Part shown: one piece after another, positions 43,025 through 50,644 of the stretch | Position numbering within the stretch: the first letter of the stretch is position 1 | Layout: each line of letters opens with the position of its first letter | NCBI RefSeq assembly: GCF_900699765.1 | Contig: NZ_CAADHO010000011.1 | Coordinates: 8,623-72,622, forward strand | DNA: 64,000 nt | Reading direction: 5' to 3' | Origin: Desulfoluna butyratoxydans | GTDB lineage: Bacteria > Desulfobacterota > Desulfobacteria > Desulfobacterales > Desulfolunaceae | The notes under the pieces: model-generated | Told to the model about the DNA's origin: nothing | Database searches by the model: none | The model's input: only the letters and a program-made list of their open reading frames with translations | Made by a program: the position numbers and the translations under genes

Positions 43025-43924
43025 ATGCTTTTCGAAACCGCAGGCGTTCACGTGGCCCCCTGGATCCCCCCCGTCGTGGCCTTCGGCGTCTCCTTCATTA
43101 CCTCCATGGCCGGACTCTCCGGCGCCTTTCTGCTCCTTCCCTTTCAGATGTCCGTCCTTGGGTACGTGCATCCCTCGGTGAGCGCCACCAACCAGCTCTT
43201 CAATATTGTTGCCATCCCCTCGGGGGTGTGGCGGTTCATCAAGGAGGGGCGCATGGTCTGGCCCCTGACCCTGGTGGTGGTGGTGGGCACCATGCCCGGG
43301 GTGATCCTGGGTGCGCTGATCCGGGTGCTCTACCTGCCGGACCCGCTTCACTTCAAGATGTTTGTGGGCATGGTCCTTCTGTACATCGGGTTTCGCATGG
43401 TCAGGCAGCTCCTCGATACGAGGGGAAAAGAGCCGAAAACGGAAGAGGGGAGTGATTTTAAGACCACGGTCCTTTTCTGGAACCTTCGGGAGATGGCCTA
43501 TACCTTCCGCGGGCGCACCCATCGCTTCTCGGTGCCCGGCATCTCCTTCATGAGTTTTGTGGTGGGAATCATCGGAGGCATCTACGGCATTGGCGGCGGG
43601 GCCATCATCGCGCCGTTTTTTGTTTCGTTTTACAGGCTTCCGGTCCACACCATCGCCGGAGCGACCCTCATGGGCACCTTTGTGACCTCCGTTACCGGGG
43701 TGCTTTTTTATCAGGGCATGGCCCCTTTTTTTCCCGCCATGCACATTGCCCCGGACTGGGGCCTGGGGCTTCTCTTCGGCCTGGGCGGCATCGCAGGCAT
43801 CTACATGGGCGCTCGATGCCAGAAATACATGCCGGAGCGTGGGCTCAAGTGGCTCCTCTGCATTGTCCTGGCGGGAACCGCCGGAAAGTATATCGTTGAA
43901 TTTATCCTGTATGTCCGCCCGTAG
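43025..43924 (+). CDS. TauE/SafE (TSUP) family anion exporter
   Basis: 299 residues with about eight hydrophobic segments in two related halves (GVSFITSMAGLSGAFLLLPF; VVGIIGGIYGIGGGAIIAPF). This GxxxGxGGG duplication is the hallmark of the family, which moves sulfite, sulfonates or related anions across the cytoplasmic membrane. AAAGGAGGTGA precedes the ATG, a very strong ribosome site. A long cytoplasmic loop (about 120-175) is charged. Divergence from tunR with a shared operator suggests an oxyanion related to tungstate or molybdate metabolism, or sulfur oxyanion export; both are inference. Confidence 0.85.
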   Translation: MLFETAGVHVAPWIPPVVAFGVSFITSMAGLSGAFLLLPFQMSVLGYVHPSVSATNQLFNIVAIPSGVWRFIKEGRMVWPLTLVVVVGTMPGVILGALIRVLYLPDPLHFKMFVGMVLLYIGFRMVRQLLDTRGKEPKTEEGSDFKTTVLFWNLREMAYTFRGRTHRFSVPGISFMSFVVGIIGGIYGIGGGAIIAPFFVSFYRLPVHTIAGATLMGTFVTSVTGVLFYQGMAPFFPAMHIAPDWGLGLLFGLGGIAGIYMGARCQKYMPERGLKWLLCIVLAGTAGKYIVEFILYVRP

Positions 43925-44015
43925 ATAAGGATTGACCGCTTTTGTAAACATGGTTACGGTATTTCATGCCCATAGGGACTGATCCGACGTAAAAACAGAT
44001 GGATTTACCCCATAC

Positions 44016-44954
44016 ATGAAAGTGCGCATGAACCCCTTAGCAACGGCTGATAAACGTGATGCGCCCCTGGTCCTGGAGATCAAGGGCGCGTCTCTGGATG
44101 ACGGCCCCGGTATCAGGACGGTGGTTTTTCTCAAGGGGTGCCCCCTTGACTGTGCCTGGTGCCATAACCCCGAAAGCAAGAAGGCCGGACCGGAACTCTC
44201 CTTCGATGCGGAAAAATGCATCGGTTGCCGAGAGTGCCTGTCAGTGTGCCGGGAAGGGGCCCTCGACCCCGGGAGGGGGCCGGACCGTTCCCGATGTACC
44301 CTCTGCATGGCATGCACCGAGGTGTGTCCGTCAAAGGCCCTGGAGCCTGTGGGTCGTACCATGGAACCGGATGAGGTGGTGTCGGCGGTGTCAAAAGACA
44401 TGCCCTTTTTCGACGCCTCGGGGGGCGGGGTGACCCTGTCCGGGGGGGAGCCGACCCTGTTTCCCCGGTACTGCGGCGAGCTCATGCAGGGACTCAAGGC
44501 ACGGGGCATTCATACCCTTCTGGAGACCAGCGGCCATTTTTCCCGGTCGGCCTTTGACGCCCACATCCGTCCCCACACCGACACGGTATACTTTGATATC
44601 AAGCTCATCTCCCCGGAGGCCCACAAACAGTATTGCGGTGTGGGCAACGCACGCATCCTCGAAAACCTTGAACATCTCCTGGCCTTTCACCGGGCAGGGG
44701 GCCTGGAGCTTCTCCCCAGGATTCCCCTCGTCCCCGGCATCACGGCAACCCTTGCAAACATCACGGCCGTGGCCGACCACCTCAGCGCCCTGGGGGCCCG
44801 GAAGGTGCAGCTCCTGCCTTACAATCCGCTCTGGCACGGGAAAACCGTTAACATCGGAGGCCGCGTGGACGGTGTCCCGGGCGGGTTCATGGCACCGGAG
44901 GAGGTGGCACAATGGGAAACCTGTTTTGAAAAGCGAGGCATCGAGACCTTGTAA
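44016..44954 (+). CDS. Glycyl-radical-enzyme activating enzyme (radical SAM)
   Basis: 312 residues, cytosolic. The radical SAM motif GCPLDCAWCHNPES (C-x3-C-x2-C) lies near residues 44-57. It is followed by two ferredoxin-type [4Fe-4S] motifs (CIGCRECLSVC; CTLCMACTEVC), the layout of PFL-activase relatives for choline, benzylsuccinate, glycerol or hydroxyproline-type enzymes. GGGVTLSGGEPTLFP is the conserved SAM-binding stretch. It would install the glycyl radical on a partner. No glycyl-radical enzyme is encoded within reach, so the partner lies elsewhere. The start at 44016 has no clear ribosome site; 44028 is possible. Confidence 0.88.
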   Translation: MKVRMNPLATADKRDAPLVLEIKGASLDDGPGIRTVVFLKGCPLDCAWCHNPESKKAGPELSFDAEKCIGCRECLSVCREGALDPGRGPDRSRCTLCMACTEVCPSKALEPVGRTMEPDEVVSAVSKDMPFFDASGGGVTLSGGEPTLFPRYCGELMQGLKARGIHTLLETSGHFSRSAFDAHIRPHTDTVYFDIKLISPEAHKQYCGVGNARILENLEHLLAFHRAGGLELLPRIPLVPGITATLANITAVADHLSALGARKVQLLPYNPLWHGKTVNIGGRVDGVPGGFMAPEEVAQWETCFEKRGIETL

Positions 44955-44991
44955 CCACCGGCAACATTCCTACTACGATAAGGAGGCGACC

Positions 44992-45807
44992 ATGGACTGG
45001 AAGGGTATCACTGTCTACGTGACGGGTGGCTCAAGCGGTATTGGGCTGGAGACAGCCAGGCAGCTTTTTGACAACGGGGCCCGTGTGGCGCTTTTTGCCC
45101 GGGGGGAGAAGGCGCTGACCGCCGTGGCCGGTGCCTTCAGGGCGCGATCGGACGAGCCCGAGGTGTTCTCCCTGCCCATGGATGTGTCCGACTGGGAGGA
45201 TGTGAACGGCAAAATCGCCCAGGCCGTCGCCGACTTCGGGGCACCGGATGTGGTGATCAATTGCGCGGGGGTGGGGGTTGCCGACCATTTCGAAAACATT
45301 GATGCCGAGGCCTTTGACAAGGTGCTGGCCATCAACGTCTCGGGCAGTCGCAACATTGCCGCGGCCACCGTGCCCTGGCTTAAGAAGAACAAGGGCGCCC
45401 TTGTCCTGGTTGCGTCCTCTGCCGGATTTATCCCTGTGTTCGGGTATTCGGCGTACAGCACCTCCAAGTTTGCCGTCATGGGCTTTGCCGAGGTGCTGCG
45501 CTGTGAACTGGCGCGCTTTGAGGTGCAGGTCAGCCTGTTCTGCCCGTCCGAGGTGGACACCCCCATGCTGGAGCGGGAAAAGCCCACCATCCCCAAAGAG
45601 ACCCGCGCCCTCAAGGATTTTGCCGGTGTCCTTCCCGTGGACGTGGCCGCCGCCAAGCTGATCCGGGGCATTGAGCAGGGCCGGTTCCTTATTGTTCCCG
45701 GTGTGCGCACCAAGCTGTTGTACTGGGTGCGTCGCCTTATCCCCGGGCCCATCTATCGGTTCGGTGCGGACTTCACGGCCATGCTGGGGGCCGCACGGGT
45801 GAATTAG
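44992..45807 (+). CDS. Short-chain dehydrogenase/reductase
   Basis: 271 residues. TGGSSGIGLETA lies near residue 9, NCAGVGVAD near 90, the catalytic serine is in LVASSAGFI and the Y-x3-K is YSTSK near 160. The C-terminus (IPGPIYRFGADFTAM) is hydrophobic, as in membrane-associated 3-ketosphinganine reductase-like SDRs. AAGGAGG lies 5 bases before the ATG. It is 37 bases after the radical SAM gene in the same direction, so probably in one operon; a functional link is not obvious. Confidence 0.85.
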   Translation: MDWKGITVYVTGGSSGIGLETARQLFDNGARVALFARGEKALTAVAGAFRARSDEPEVFSLPMDVSDWEDVNGKIAQAVADFGAPDVVINCAGVGVADHFENIDAEAFDKVLAINVSGSRNIAAATVPWLKKNKGALVLVASSAGFIPVFGYSAYSTSKFAVMGFAEVLRCELARFEVQVSLFCPSEVDTPMLEREKPTIPKETRALKDFAGVLPVDVAAAKLIRGIEQGRFLIVPGVRTKLLYWVRRLIPGPIYRFGADFTAMLGAARVN

Positions 45808-46005
45808 CATGTAACCCAGGCAGGAACGCTGCGGGTGCCTTCCGGCCGGTCCCGTGGGGGCTGAAACCGGCCCCAAACGGGGTGGAAAGGGGGATTGCCC
45901 ATTTTCGATTATCAACCGTTTTAAAATAATGGTACAATATCGATTGATATTCCGGCCCCATAGTTCCCAGAGGCTGAAAGCATCGAAAAATGTGGCTTTC
46001 AGGTG

Positions 46006-46034
46006 TTGACATGCATGGGAGGGTCCTGTAAAAG
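46006..46034 (+). promoter_or_regulatory. Promoter of the tRNA cluster
   Basis: TTGACA (46006-46011) and TAAAAG (46029-46034) with a 17-base spacer, 15 bases before the first tRNA. Confidence 0.6.
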
Positions 46035-46048
46035 TTTCCTCGTTCTTC

Positions 46049-46124
46049 GGGCGAATAACTCAGTTGGAAGAGTGCAACCCTTACAAGGTTGAAGTCACAG
46101 GTTCGAGCCCTGTTTCGCCCACCA
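46049..46124 (+). tRNA. tRNA-Val (TAC), copy 1
   Basis: 76 bases including the encoded CCA. The acceptor arms GGGCGAA and TTCGCCC pair, the anticodon loop is CTTACAA and the T loop is GTTCGAGCC. Confidence 0.95.
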
Positions 46125-46130
46125 CCCATT

Positions 46131-46206
46131 GGGTCGTTAACTCAGTCGGTAGAGTATCTGCCTTTTAAGCAGAGAGTCACTGGTTCGAGCCCAGTACGAC
46201 CCACCA
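46131..46206 (+). tRNA. tRNA-Lys (TTT), copy 1
   Basis: 76 bases with encoded CCA. The acceptor arms GGGTCGT and ACGACCC pair and the anticodon loop is CTTTTAA. Confidence 0.95.
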
Positions 46207-46267
46207 GAAGACAAGCCGGCATGGCTGGCAACACATATGACGCCTTTGGGCGTCGCTCCGGATGTCC

Positions 46268-46343
46268 GGGCGAATAACTCAGTTGGTAGAGTGCAACCCT
46301 TACAAGGTTGAAGTCACAGGTTCGAGCCCTGTTTCGCCCACCA
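46268..46343 (+). tRNA. tRNA-Val (TAC), copy 2
   Basis: Same as copy 1 except one base in the D loop (TTGGTAGA instead of TTGGAAGA). CCA is encoded. Confidence 0.95.
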
Positions 46344-46349
46344 TCTTTC

Positions 46350-46425
46350 GGGTCGTTAACTCAGTTGGTAGAGTATCTGCCTTTTAAGCAGAGAGTCACT
46401 GGTTCGAGCCCAGTACGACCCACCA
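46350..46425 (+). tRNA. tRNA-Lys (TTT), copy 2
   Basis: Same as copy 1 except one D-loop base (CAGTTGGTAG instead of CAGTCGGTAG). CCA is encoded. Confidence 0.95.
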
Positions 46426-46461
46426 TACATAAGGCGCCTTTTGGCGTCGACCCGGTTGACC

Positions 46462-46537
46462 GGGCGAATAACTCAGTTGGAAGAGTGCAACCCTTACAAG
46501 GTTGAAGTCACAGGTTCGAGCCCTGTTTCGCCCACCA
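46462..46537 (+). tRNA. tRNA-Val (TAC), copy 3
   Basis: Identical to copy 1. CCA is encoded. Confidence 0.95.
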
Positions 46538-46542
46538 TCCGC

Positions 46543-46618
46543 GGGTCGTTAACTCAGTCGGTAGAGTATCTGCCTTTTAAGCAGAGAGTCACTGGTTCGA
46601 GCCCAGTACGACCCACCA
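46543..46618 (+). tRNA. tRNA-Lys (TTT), copy 3
   Basis: Identical to copy 1. It is the last of the cluster and is followed by the terminator. Confidence 0.95.
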
Positions 46619-46623
46619 TCATG

Positions 46624-46655
46624 AAAAAAGCCGAAGCATATGCTTCGGCTTTTTT
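46624..46655 (+). terminator. Intrinsic terminator of the tRNA cluster
   Basis: The AAAAAAGCCGAAGC / GCTTCGGCTTTTTT stem is near-perfect and sits 5 bases after the last tRNA. Confidence 0.95.
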
Positions 46656-46895
46656 CGTTGGGCCTTTTTCCCGGTATCGACATCCCTTGTGGACACAGGG
46701 GCTGTATGGTAAACTTCACAAAGGAAAAAATGATCTGCCACAGATCACCCGAAAAGGGCCCCTGACAGACACCACGCGTCTCTCATCCGTTTTCACAAAA
46801 CCGGATCCCACCGTCCGTGACGTCCCCATCGCCCCCTTCTGCACCCGGTAAGGCCCTCCCTACATTCCATCCAAAACAAACAAGGAGTGCCGTGT

Positions 46896-47336
46896 ATGGA
46901 TGCCAAACGATTTGACGAGGATATCAAGAAAACCTTCGAGCAGTTCGGAGAGACGGGCGTGAATGTTCAACTCCTGTCCGCCAAGGACAGCCATGTCTCC
47001 CAACCCCCTTACGACTGGGTCCAGGTGATGATGAAAGTCATCCCTGTGGTTCCTGACCCCGAGCCCTGGGCCGAGACCTGGCGCTACGGCGGGGTGCTTC
47101 AGCACGACAAGATCCCGCTGCCCATCGGCATGCGGCCCATTGACGTGAGCCGCATGATCAGCGCCATTGATGCCGCCAAAAAACTGCCGCCGGGCTTCGA
47201 CCTCCAGGGAGCCTCCTGCGATCTCTACTGGGCCCTGCACCCGGATGTCAAGGAACCGTACTACCATTTCACCTCAGGGGACCTGACCATCCTCATCGGC
47301 GCCTACAGCGGAGACGTGATGGAACCCCAGTTCTAA
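46896..47336 (+). CDS. Hypothetical protein
   Basis: 146 residues, soluble, no family I recognise. Its start (MDAKRFDEDIKKTFEQFGET) is helical and charged, and the middle holds many prolines and tryptophans (VIPVVPDPEPWAETWRYGG). The C-terminal half (PYYHFTSGDLTILIGAYSGD) suggests a beta structure. AAGGAG lies 8 bases before the ATG at 46896; an upstream in-frame GTG overlaps that site and is less likely. It is a single gene between the tRNA cluster and a small hairpin at 47360-47380. Confidence 0.65.
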   Translation: MDAKRFDEDIKKTFEQFGETGVNVQLLSAKDSHVSQPPYDWVQVMMKVIPVVPDPEPWAETWRYGGVLQHDKIPLPIGMRPIDVSRMISAIDAAKKLPPGFDLQGASCDLYWALHPDVKEPYYHFTSGDLTILIGAYSGDVMEPQF

Positions 47337-47359
47337 AGGCTGTACCCTAAAATAGTAAG

Positions 47360-47380
47360 ACATAACGATACTCGTTATGT
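47360..47380. other. Short perfect hairpin after the hypothetical gene
   Basis: ACATAACGA and TCGTTATGT with a 3-base loop, 23 bases after the stop codon. There is no T tract, so it could be an operator or a 3' stabiliser. Confidence 0.45.
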
Positions 47381-47465
47381 GTCGACGCAACGATCAAAAA
47401 ACCATGCCGAGGACTTTGGGGCTGATCCTGTCATGTGTTGATGTGTTCTTGGCATGGCCCTAATA

Positions 47466-47494
47466 AAAAAAACGCCCCGGCAGGCGGGGCGTTT
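47466..47494 (-). terminator. Intrinsic terminator of the rarD-like gene
   Basis: AAACGCCCC and GGGGCGTTT form the stem. On the minus strand the stem is followed by TTTTTTATT. Confidence 0.85.
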
Positions 47495-47561
47495 CCATGT
47501 ACCATAAAAAAGCGGAGCACCGGGTAACCGGTCTCCGCTTTGTTGTTTGTGTCTGTTCAGG

Positions 47562-48470
47562 TCATGCCGCCTCCGCGGGTTTGGCCTGCCTTCGGTAGAC
47601 CGCAATGGAGTCCCAGGTCACAAGGGCCAGGGCGCTCCAGATCAGGAGAAAGGTGCGCACCAGAGACGGATCCAGGGGCTCCTTGAAATAGAACACGGCC
47701 AGCAGAAAGGTACAGGTGGGGGCCAGGTACTGAATAAAGCCGATGGTGGACAGGGTCAGTGCCTTGGCGCCCAGGTTGAAGAGAAGCAGGGGCAGGGCCG
47801 TCATCAGGGCGGTGCCCATGAGGAGAAGGTCCGTGGCGACCCCTGTGTGGAGAAAGACGCCGTCTCCTGCTGCGGCCAGGTTTCCCAGATAGAGTGTGGC
47901 CGGTACCGCCATGAGCAGGGTCTCCACGGTGAGGCCCACCAGGGGACCTACGTCCACCACCTTGCGGATAAGGCCGTAAAAGGCAAAGCTGAAGGGCAGG
48001 GCAAGGGAGATCCAGGGCAGGGTCCCGTAATCGATGGTGAGCCAGGCCACGCCGAGCCCTGCGAGGAGCACGGCGATCTTTTGCCTGGTCGTGAGCCGCT
48101 CTTTTAAAAAAATCATCCCCAAAAAGACGGTGACCAGTGGGTTGATATAGTACCCCAGGCTGGTCTGCATCACATGGCCATGGTTGATGGACCAGATGAA
48201 GAGGAACCAGTTGCCCCCCACCAGGCAGGTGGTGACAGTAAGGACGGCCAGGGTGCGAAGACTGGTGAGGGCCTTTAAAAAGGGCCCCATTTTCTTCTGG
48301 AAAACAAGGATGGGCACCAGGAAGGCCAGGGACCACACCACCCGGTGCATCAGGGTTTCAAAGGCCGGGACATGGGAGAGGTGGTTCCAGTAAAGGGGAG
48401 AGAGCCCCCAAATAAGAAAGGCCTGCATGGCAACAAGCAGGCCGACGGCGGATTCTGAACGAGACGGCAT
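47562..48470 (-). CDS. rarD: RarD/EamA-family permease
   Basis: 302 residues with ten hydrophobic segments in two EamA repeats, the drug/metabolite transporter plan. The N-terminal AFLIWGLSPLYWNHLSHVPAFE and RVVWSL follow the RarD signature, and FIQYLAPTCTFLLAVFYFKEPL is the late conserved loop. RarD proteins were named for chloramphenicol sensitivity and their true substrate is unknown. AGGAA precedes the ATG at 48470. It is a single gene with its own terminator. Confidence 0.88.
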   Translation of the reverse strand: MPSRSESAVGLLVAMQAFLIWGLSPLYWNHLSHVPAFETLMHRVVWSLAFLVPILVFQKKMGPFLKALTSLRTLAVLTVTTCLVGGNWFLFIWSINHGHVMQTSLGYYINPLVTVFLGMIFLKERLTTRQKIAVLLAGLGVAWLTIDYGTLPWISLALPFSFAFYGLIRKVVDVGPLVGLTVETLLMAVPATLYLGNLAAAGDGVFLHTGVATDLLLMGTALMTALPLLLFNLGAKALTLSTIGFIQYLAPTCTFLLAVFYFKEPLDPSLVRTFLLIWSALALVTWDSIAVYRRQAKPAEAA

Positions 48471-48706
48471 GGGACATTCCTGTAAGTCATGGGTTGCCTT
48501 GATATCAAACATCAAGACGTTAAAAAGAGTGTGATAACATGGGCCGTCTGGGCTGTCGAGGAAAAGAGGGGGCGTTACTCAAGGAAAGGCTGCGGGATTT
48601 TACCGGAGTGCTGCACACATGAAATAACGGCATCCGTCGCGCCGTGCAAGGGCCAGGGGGGGCGAAGTGCCTTTGTGGTTGACACAACCCCCTCCGCCCT
48701 TAACCT

Positions 48707-48748
48707 ATTCACCATTCACCATTCACCATTCACTATTCACTATTCAAC
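48707..48748. repeat. Heptamer tandem repeat (ATTCACC/T)6 at a stop codon
   Basis: Six head-to-tail heptamers: three ATTCACC, two ATTCACT, one ATTCAAC (GGTGAAT on the minus strand). The TGA stop of the minus-strand gene 48744-49235 lies inside the first unit. Confidence 0.92.
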
Positions 48749-49235
48749 CGTTCTGCCCCCTCAACCCCCTGAAAATCACGCACAGGTCCTGCTCGGTGAC
48801 CCGGGCAAGGAGGAGGTCATCGTAATCGGGTTCCCGGCAGCCGTCGAGGGCAACGGCAGGTTCGGAATCGCCCTGGGTCACGGGCAGGGTCCTGATGCGC
48901 GTCAGGTCCCCGGGGTTTTCCACGCCCCTGTTGTTTTCGATCCAGGCCGCGCAGCTGTCATGGGGTCCGATGAAGAGCAGGAACAGCTCGTCGTCTTTTT
49001 TGACCCCCAGCATGCGGTAGCCCTTGCCGATATCGAATTTCACGGCATGTCGGATCCGGCGTTCGCCGTGGTTGCTGAGCTTTCCGGCTTCGTGCAGGGG
49101 GCCCTGGCCGTTGGCCGTAAGGCGGTTGATGATGGTGTCTGCCTTGCGACCTGCGGCAACGGCCATCTTTGATGAACGCCGCATGGCGCTGAGCTGTTTT
49201 TCAAAGCGATGGGTGAGATGGATGCAGCGGATCAT
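48744..49235 (-). CDS. RelE/ParE-like protein without visible antitoxin
   Basis: 163 residues. The first 90 resemble the RelE toxin fold: a basic helix (RFEKQLSAMRRSSKMAVAAGRKAD), then strands in GKLSNHGERRIRHAVKFDIGKGYRMLGVKKDDELFLLFIGPHDSCAAWIENNRG. The remaining 70 residues are an extension without a known match, and RelE toxins are usually near 90-100 residues. No antitoxin gene adjoins it, so a toxin role is doubtful; a stand-alone mRNA-interacting or RelE-derived protein is possible. GGAGG lies 4 bases before the ATG at 49235. The stop codon lies in a heptamer repeat. Confidence 0.62.
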   Translation of the reverse strand: MIRCIHLTHRFEKQLSAMRRSSKMAVAAGRKADTIINRLTANGQGPLHEAGKLSNHGERRIRHAVKFDIGKGYRMLGVKKDDELFLLFIGPHDSCAAWIENNRGVENPGDLTRIRTLPVTQGDSEPAVALDGCREPDYDDLLLARVTEQDLCVIFRGLRGQNG

Positions 49236-49379
49236 GGTGCCTCCGGGCAAAAAGGTGTCGTCCCCGGCAGGCACAAGGCTGTAAGCCGTCAGCCGTGTGC
49301 CCGCCGGGTCAGACAGGACAAATCGTTCAGGTACCGGTTATCCGTGGAACGAACACAACCGGCACCTTATCGGTGTGGG

Positions 49380-49691
49380 TCAGGAACAGCAGGAGCCGTG
49401 GCTGCCGCAGGATGAGCATCCGCTTGACAGCTTGAGGCTTGAGCTGAGCTTGAATCCGACATCTTTAAAATCCACCACCAGGGGTTGGGCCTGGTTGAGC
49501 AGATCGGTTTCGATGACATACTCCATGCCCCCGATGGTGTAGAGGGTGTCCCCGTCTTTCTGCATGTCAACGGCCATGGCCAGCTGGGCACCGCCGCAAC
49601 CGGAGTTGAGGAAGACGCGGATGGGGGCAGGGGTTCGGTTTTCAAAGTAACGGGCGATCTCGGTTTGAGCCGCTTCGGTGACGGTAAACAT
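49380..49691 (-). CDS. IscA/HesB-like Fe-S carrier protein
   Basis: 103 residues of the A-type carrier family, which delivers iron-sulfur clusters. The first conserved cysteine is in LNSGCGGAQLAMAVD (residues about 28-42). The C-terminal cysteines, normally C-G-C, are here in a cysteine-rich tail GCSSCGSHGSCCS, which could give extra metal binding. Length and fold match HesB-like proteins found in sulfate reducers, some of which carry selenocysteine; there is no in-frame TGA here. It lies just downstream of flxA in the same direction (95-base gap), suggesting a part in assembling this Fe-S-rich complex. Confidence 0.82.
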   Translation of the reverse strand: MFTVTEAAQTEIARYFENRTPAPIRVFLNSGCGGAQLAMAVDMQKDGDTLYTIGGMEYVIETDLLNQAQPLVVDFKDVGFKLSSSLKLSSGCSSCGSHGSCCS

Positions 49692-49786
49692 GTGCTTATG
49701 TACTCCTTTGTGTCCATGGGGGGGGGATGCCCCACCGGTTAAACAAACGCATCAGTGTATGCGTTTAACATCTTGATTGTATGTGC

Positions 49787-50632
49787 TTAAAATTCACCTG
49801 GCGTCATATTGATCTCCGCAAGGGTGAAGACGGGCCCGTCCTTACAGACCAGCTCTTTGCCGATGTTGCAGCGGCCGCACATGCCGATGCCGCACTTCAT
49901 GCGGTTTTCCAGGCTCATGATGATGCGGTCGTGGCTGTAGCCGAGTTTTTCCAGCACCGGCAGGGTAAACTTGATCATCACAGGGGGCCCGCAGACGATG
50001 GCGTAGGTGTCTTCAGAGGCGGCCGGGGCCACCTTCTCGGTGAGGGCGGGCACAAAGCCTGTGTGGTAGCCCCAGTTGGGATCGTCGGTGGTGTCCACGG
50101 TGATGTGCATGTTGATGTCGTCCCGCTTTTCCCAGGCCATGAGCTCCTCTTTGTAGAGAAGCATCCCCGGGGTCCGGGCGCCGTAGACCACGTCGATGGT
50201 GCCGAATTTCGACCTGTTCTCCGGTTCCAGCATCATCTTGATGGAGGAGCGCAGGGTGGTGAAGGCAAACCCACCGCCCACGATGAGGATGTTCTTTCCG
50301 GTGAGGGTCTCCCAGGGATACCAGTTGCCCAAGGGGCCCCGAATGCCCATGATGTCGCCTTCCTTCATGTCGTGGAGATGGGCGGTCACCTTGCCTGTCT
50401 TGAACACGGTGAACATGACGAAGCCTTTTTCCGTGGGGGAAGAGGCTATGCCGATGGGGATCTCCCCCTGACCGGGGATGGAGAGCTCGGCAAACTGCCC
50501 GGCCTGGTAGGCGAATTTATCCTCATCCCCGGGGTTCAGGAAGCTGAAGGTAAAGGTCTTTAAGCTTTTGTCTTCGGTGGCCGTATCGACGGCGTCGATG
50601 CGGACCGGGTAGGGTACGTACGGATTCTGCAT
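49787..50632 (-). CDS. flxA: FlxA-like FAD/NAD(P)-binding oxidoreductase subunit
   Basis: 281 residues. An FAD-binding ferredoxin-reductase-type domain (about 15-110; YQAGQFAELSIPGQGEIPIGIAS) is followed by an NAD(P) domain starting ILIVGGGFAFTTLRSS near 123. The C-terminal Fe-S cluster site KCGIGMCGRCNIG is typical of dihydroorotate dehydrogenase B-type electron-transfer subunits. It would exchange electrons with NAD(H) and pass them to the FlxBCD-Hdr part. It is the last gene of the hdr-flx operon, 12 bases after flxB. Symbol by family and order; a PyrK-like or sulfite-reductase-B-like role is the alternative. Confidence 0.85.
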   Translation of the reverse strand: MQNPYVPYPVRIDAVDTATEDKSLKTFTFSFLNPGDEDKFAYQAGQFAELSIPGQGEIPIGIASSPTEKGFVMFTVFKTGKVTAHLHDMKEGDIMGIRGPLGNWYPWETLTGKNILIVGGGFAFTTLRSSIKMMLEPENRSKFGTIDVVYGARTPGMLLYKEELMAWEKRDDINMHITVDTTDDPNWGYHTGFVPALTEKVAPAASEDTYAIVCGPPVMIKFTLPVLEKLGYSHDRIIMSLENRMKCGIGMCGRCNIGKELVCKDGPVFTLAEINMTPGEF

Positions 50633-50644
50633 GATGGACTCCCC

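Noticed and set aside
46089..46851. Open frames across the tRNA cluster
   Set aside because: They read through tRNA genes and a terminator; they have no ribosome sites.
49380..49691. Selenocysteine in the IscA-like protein
   Set aside because: There is no in-frame TGA; all cysteine positions are read as Cys.
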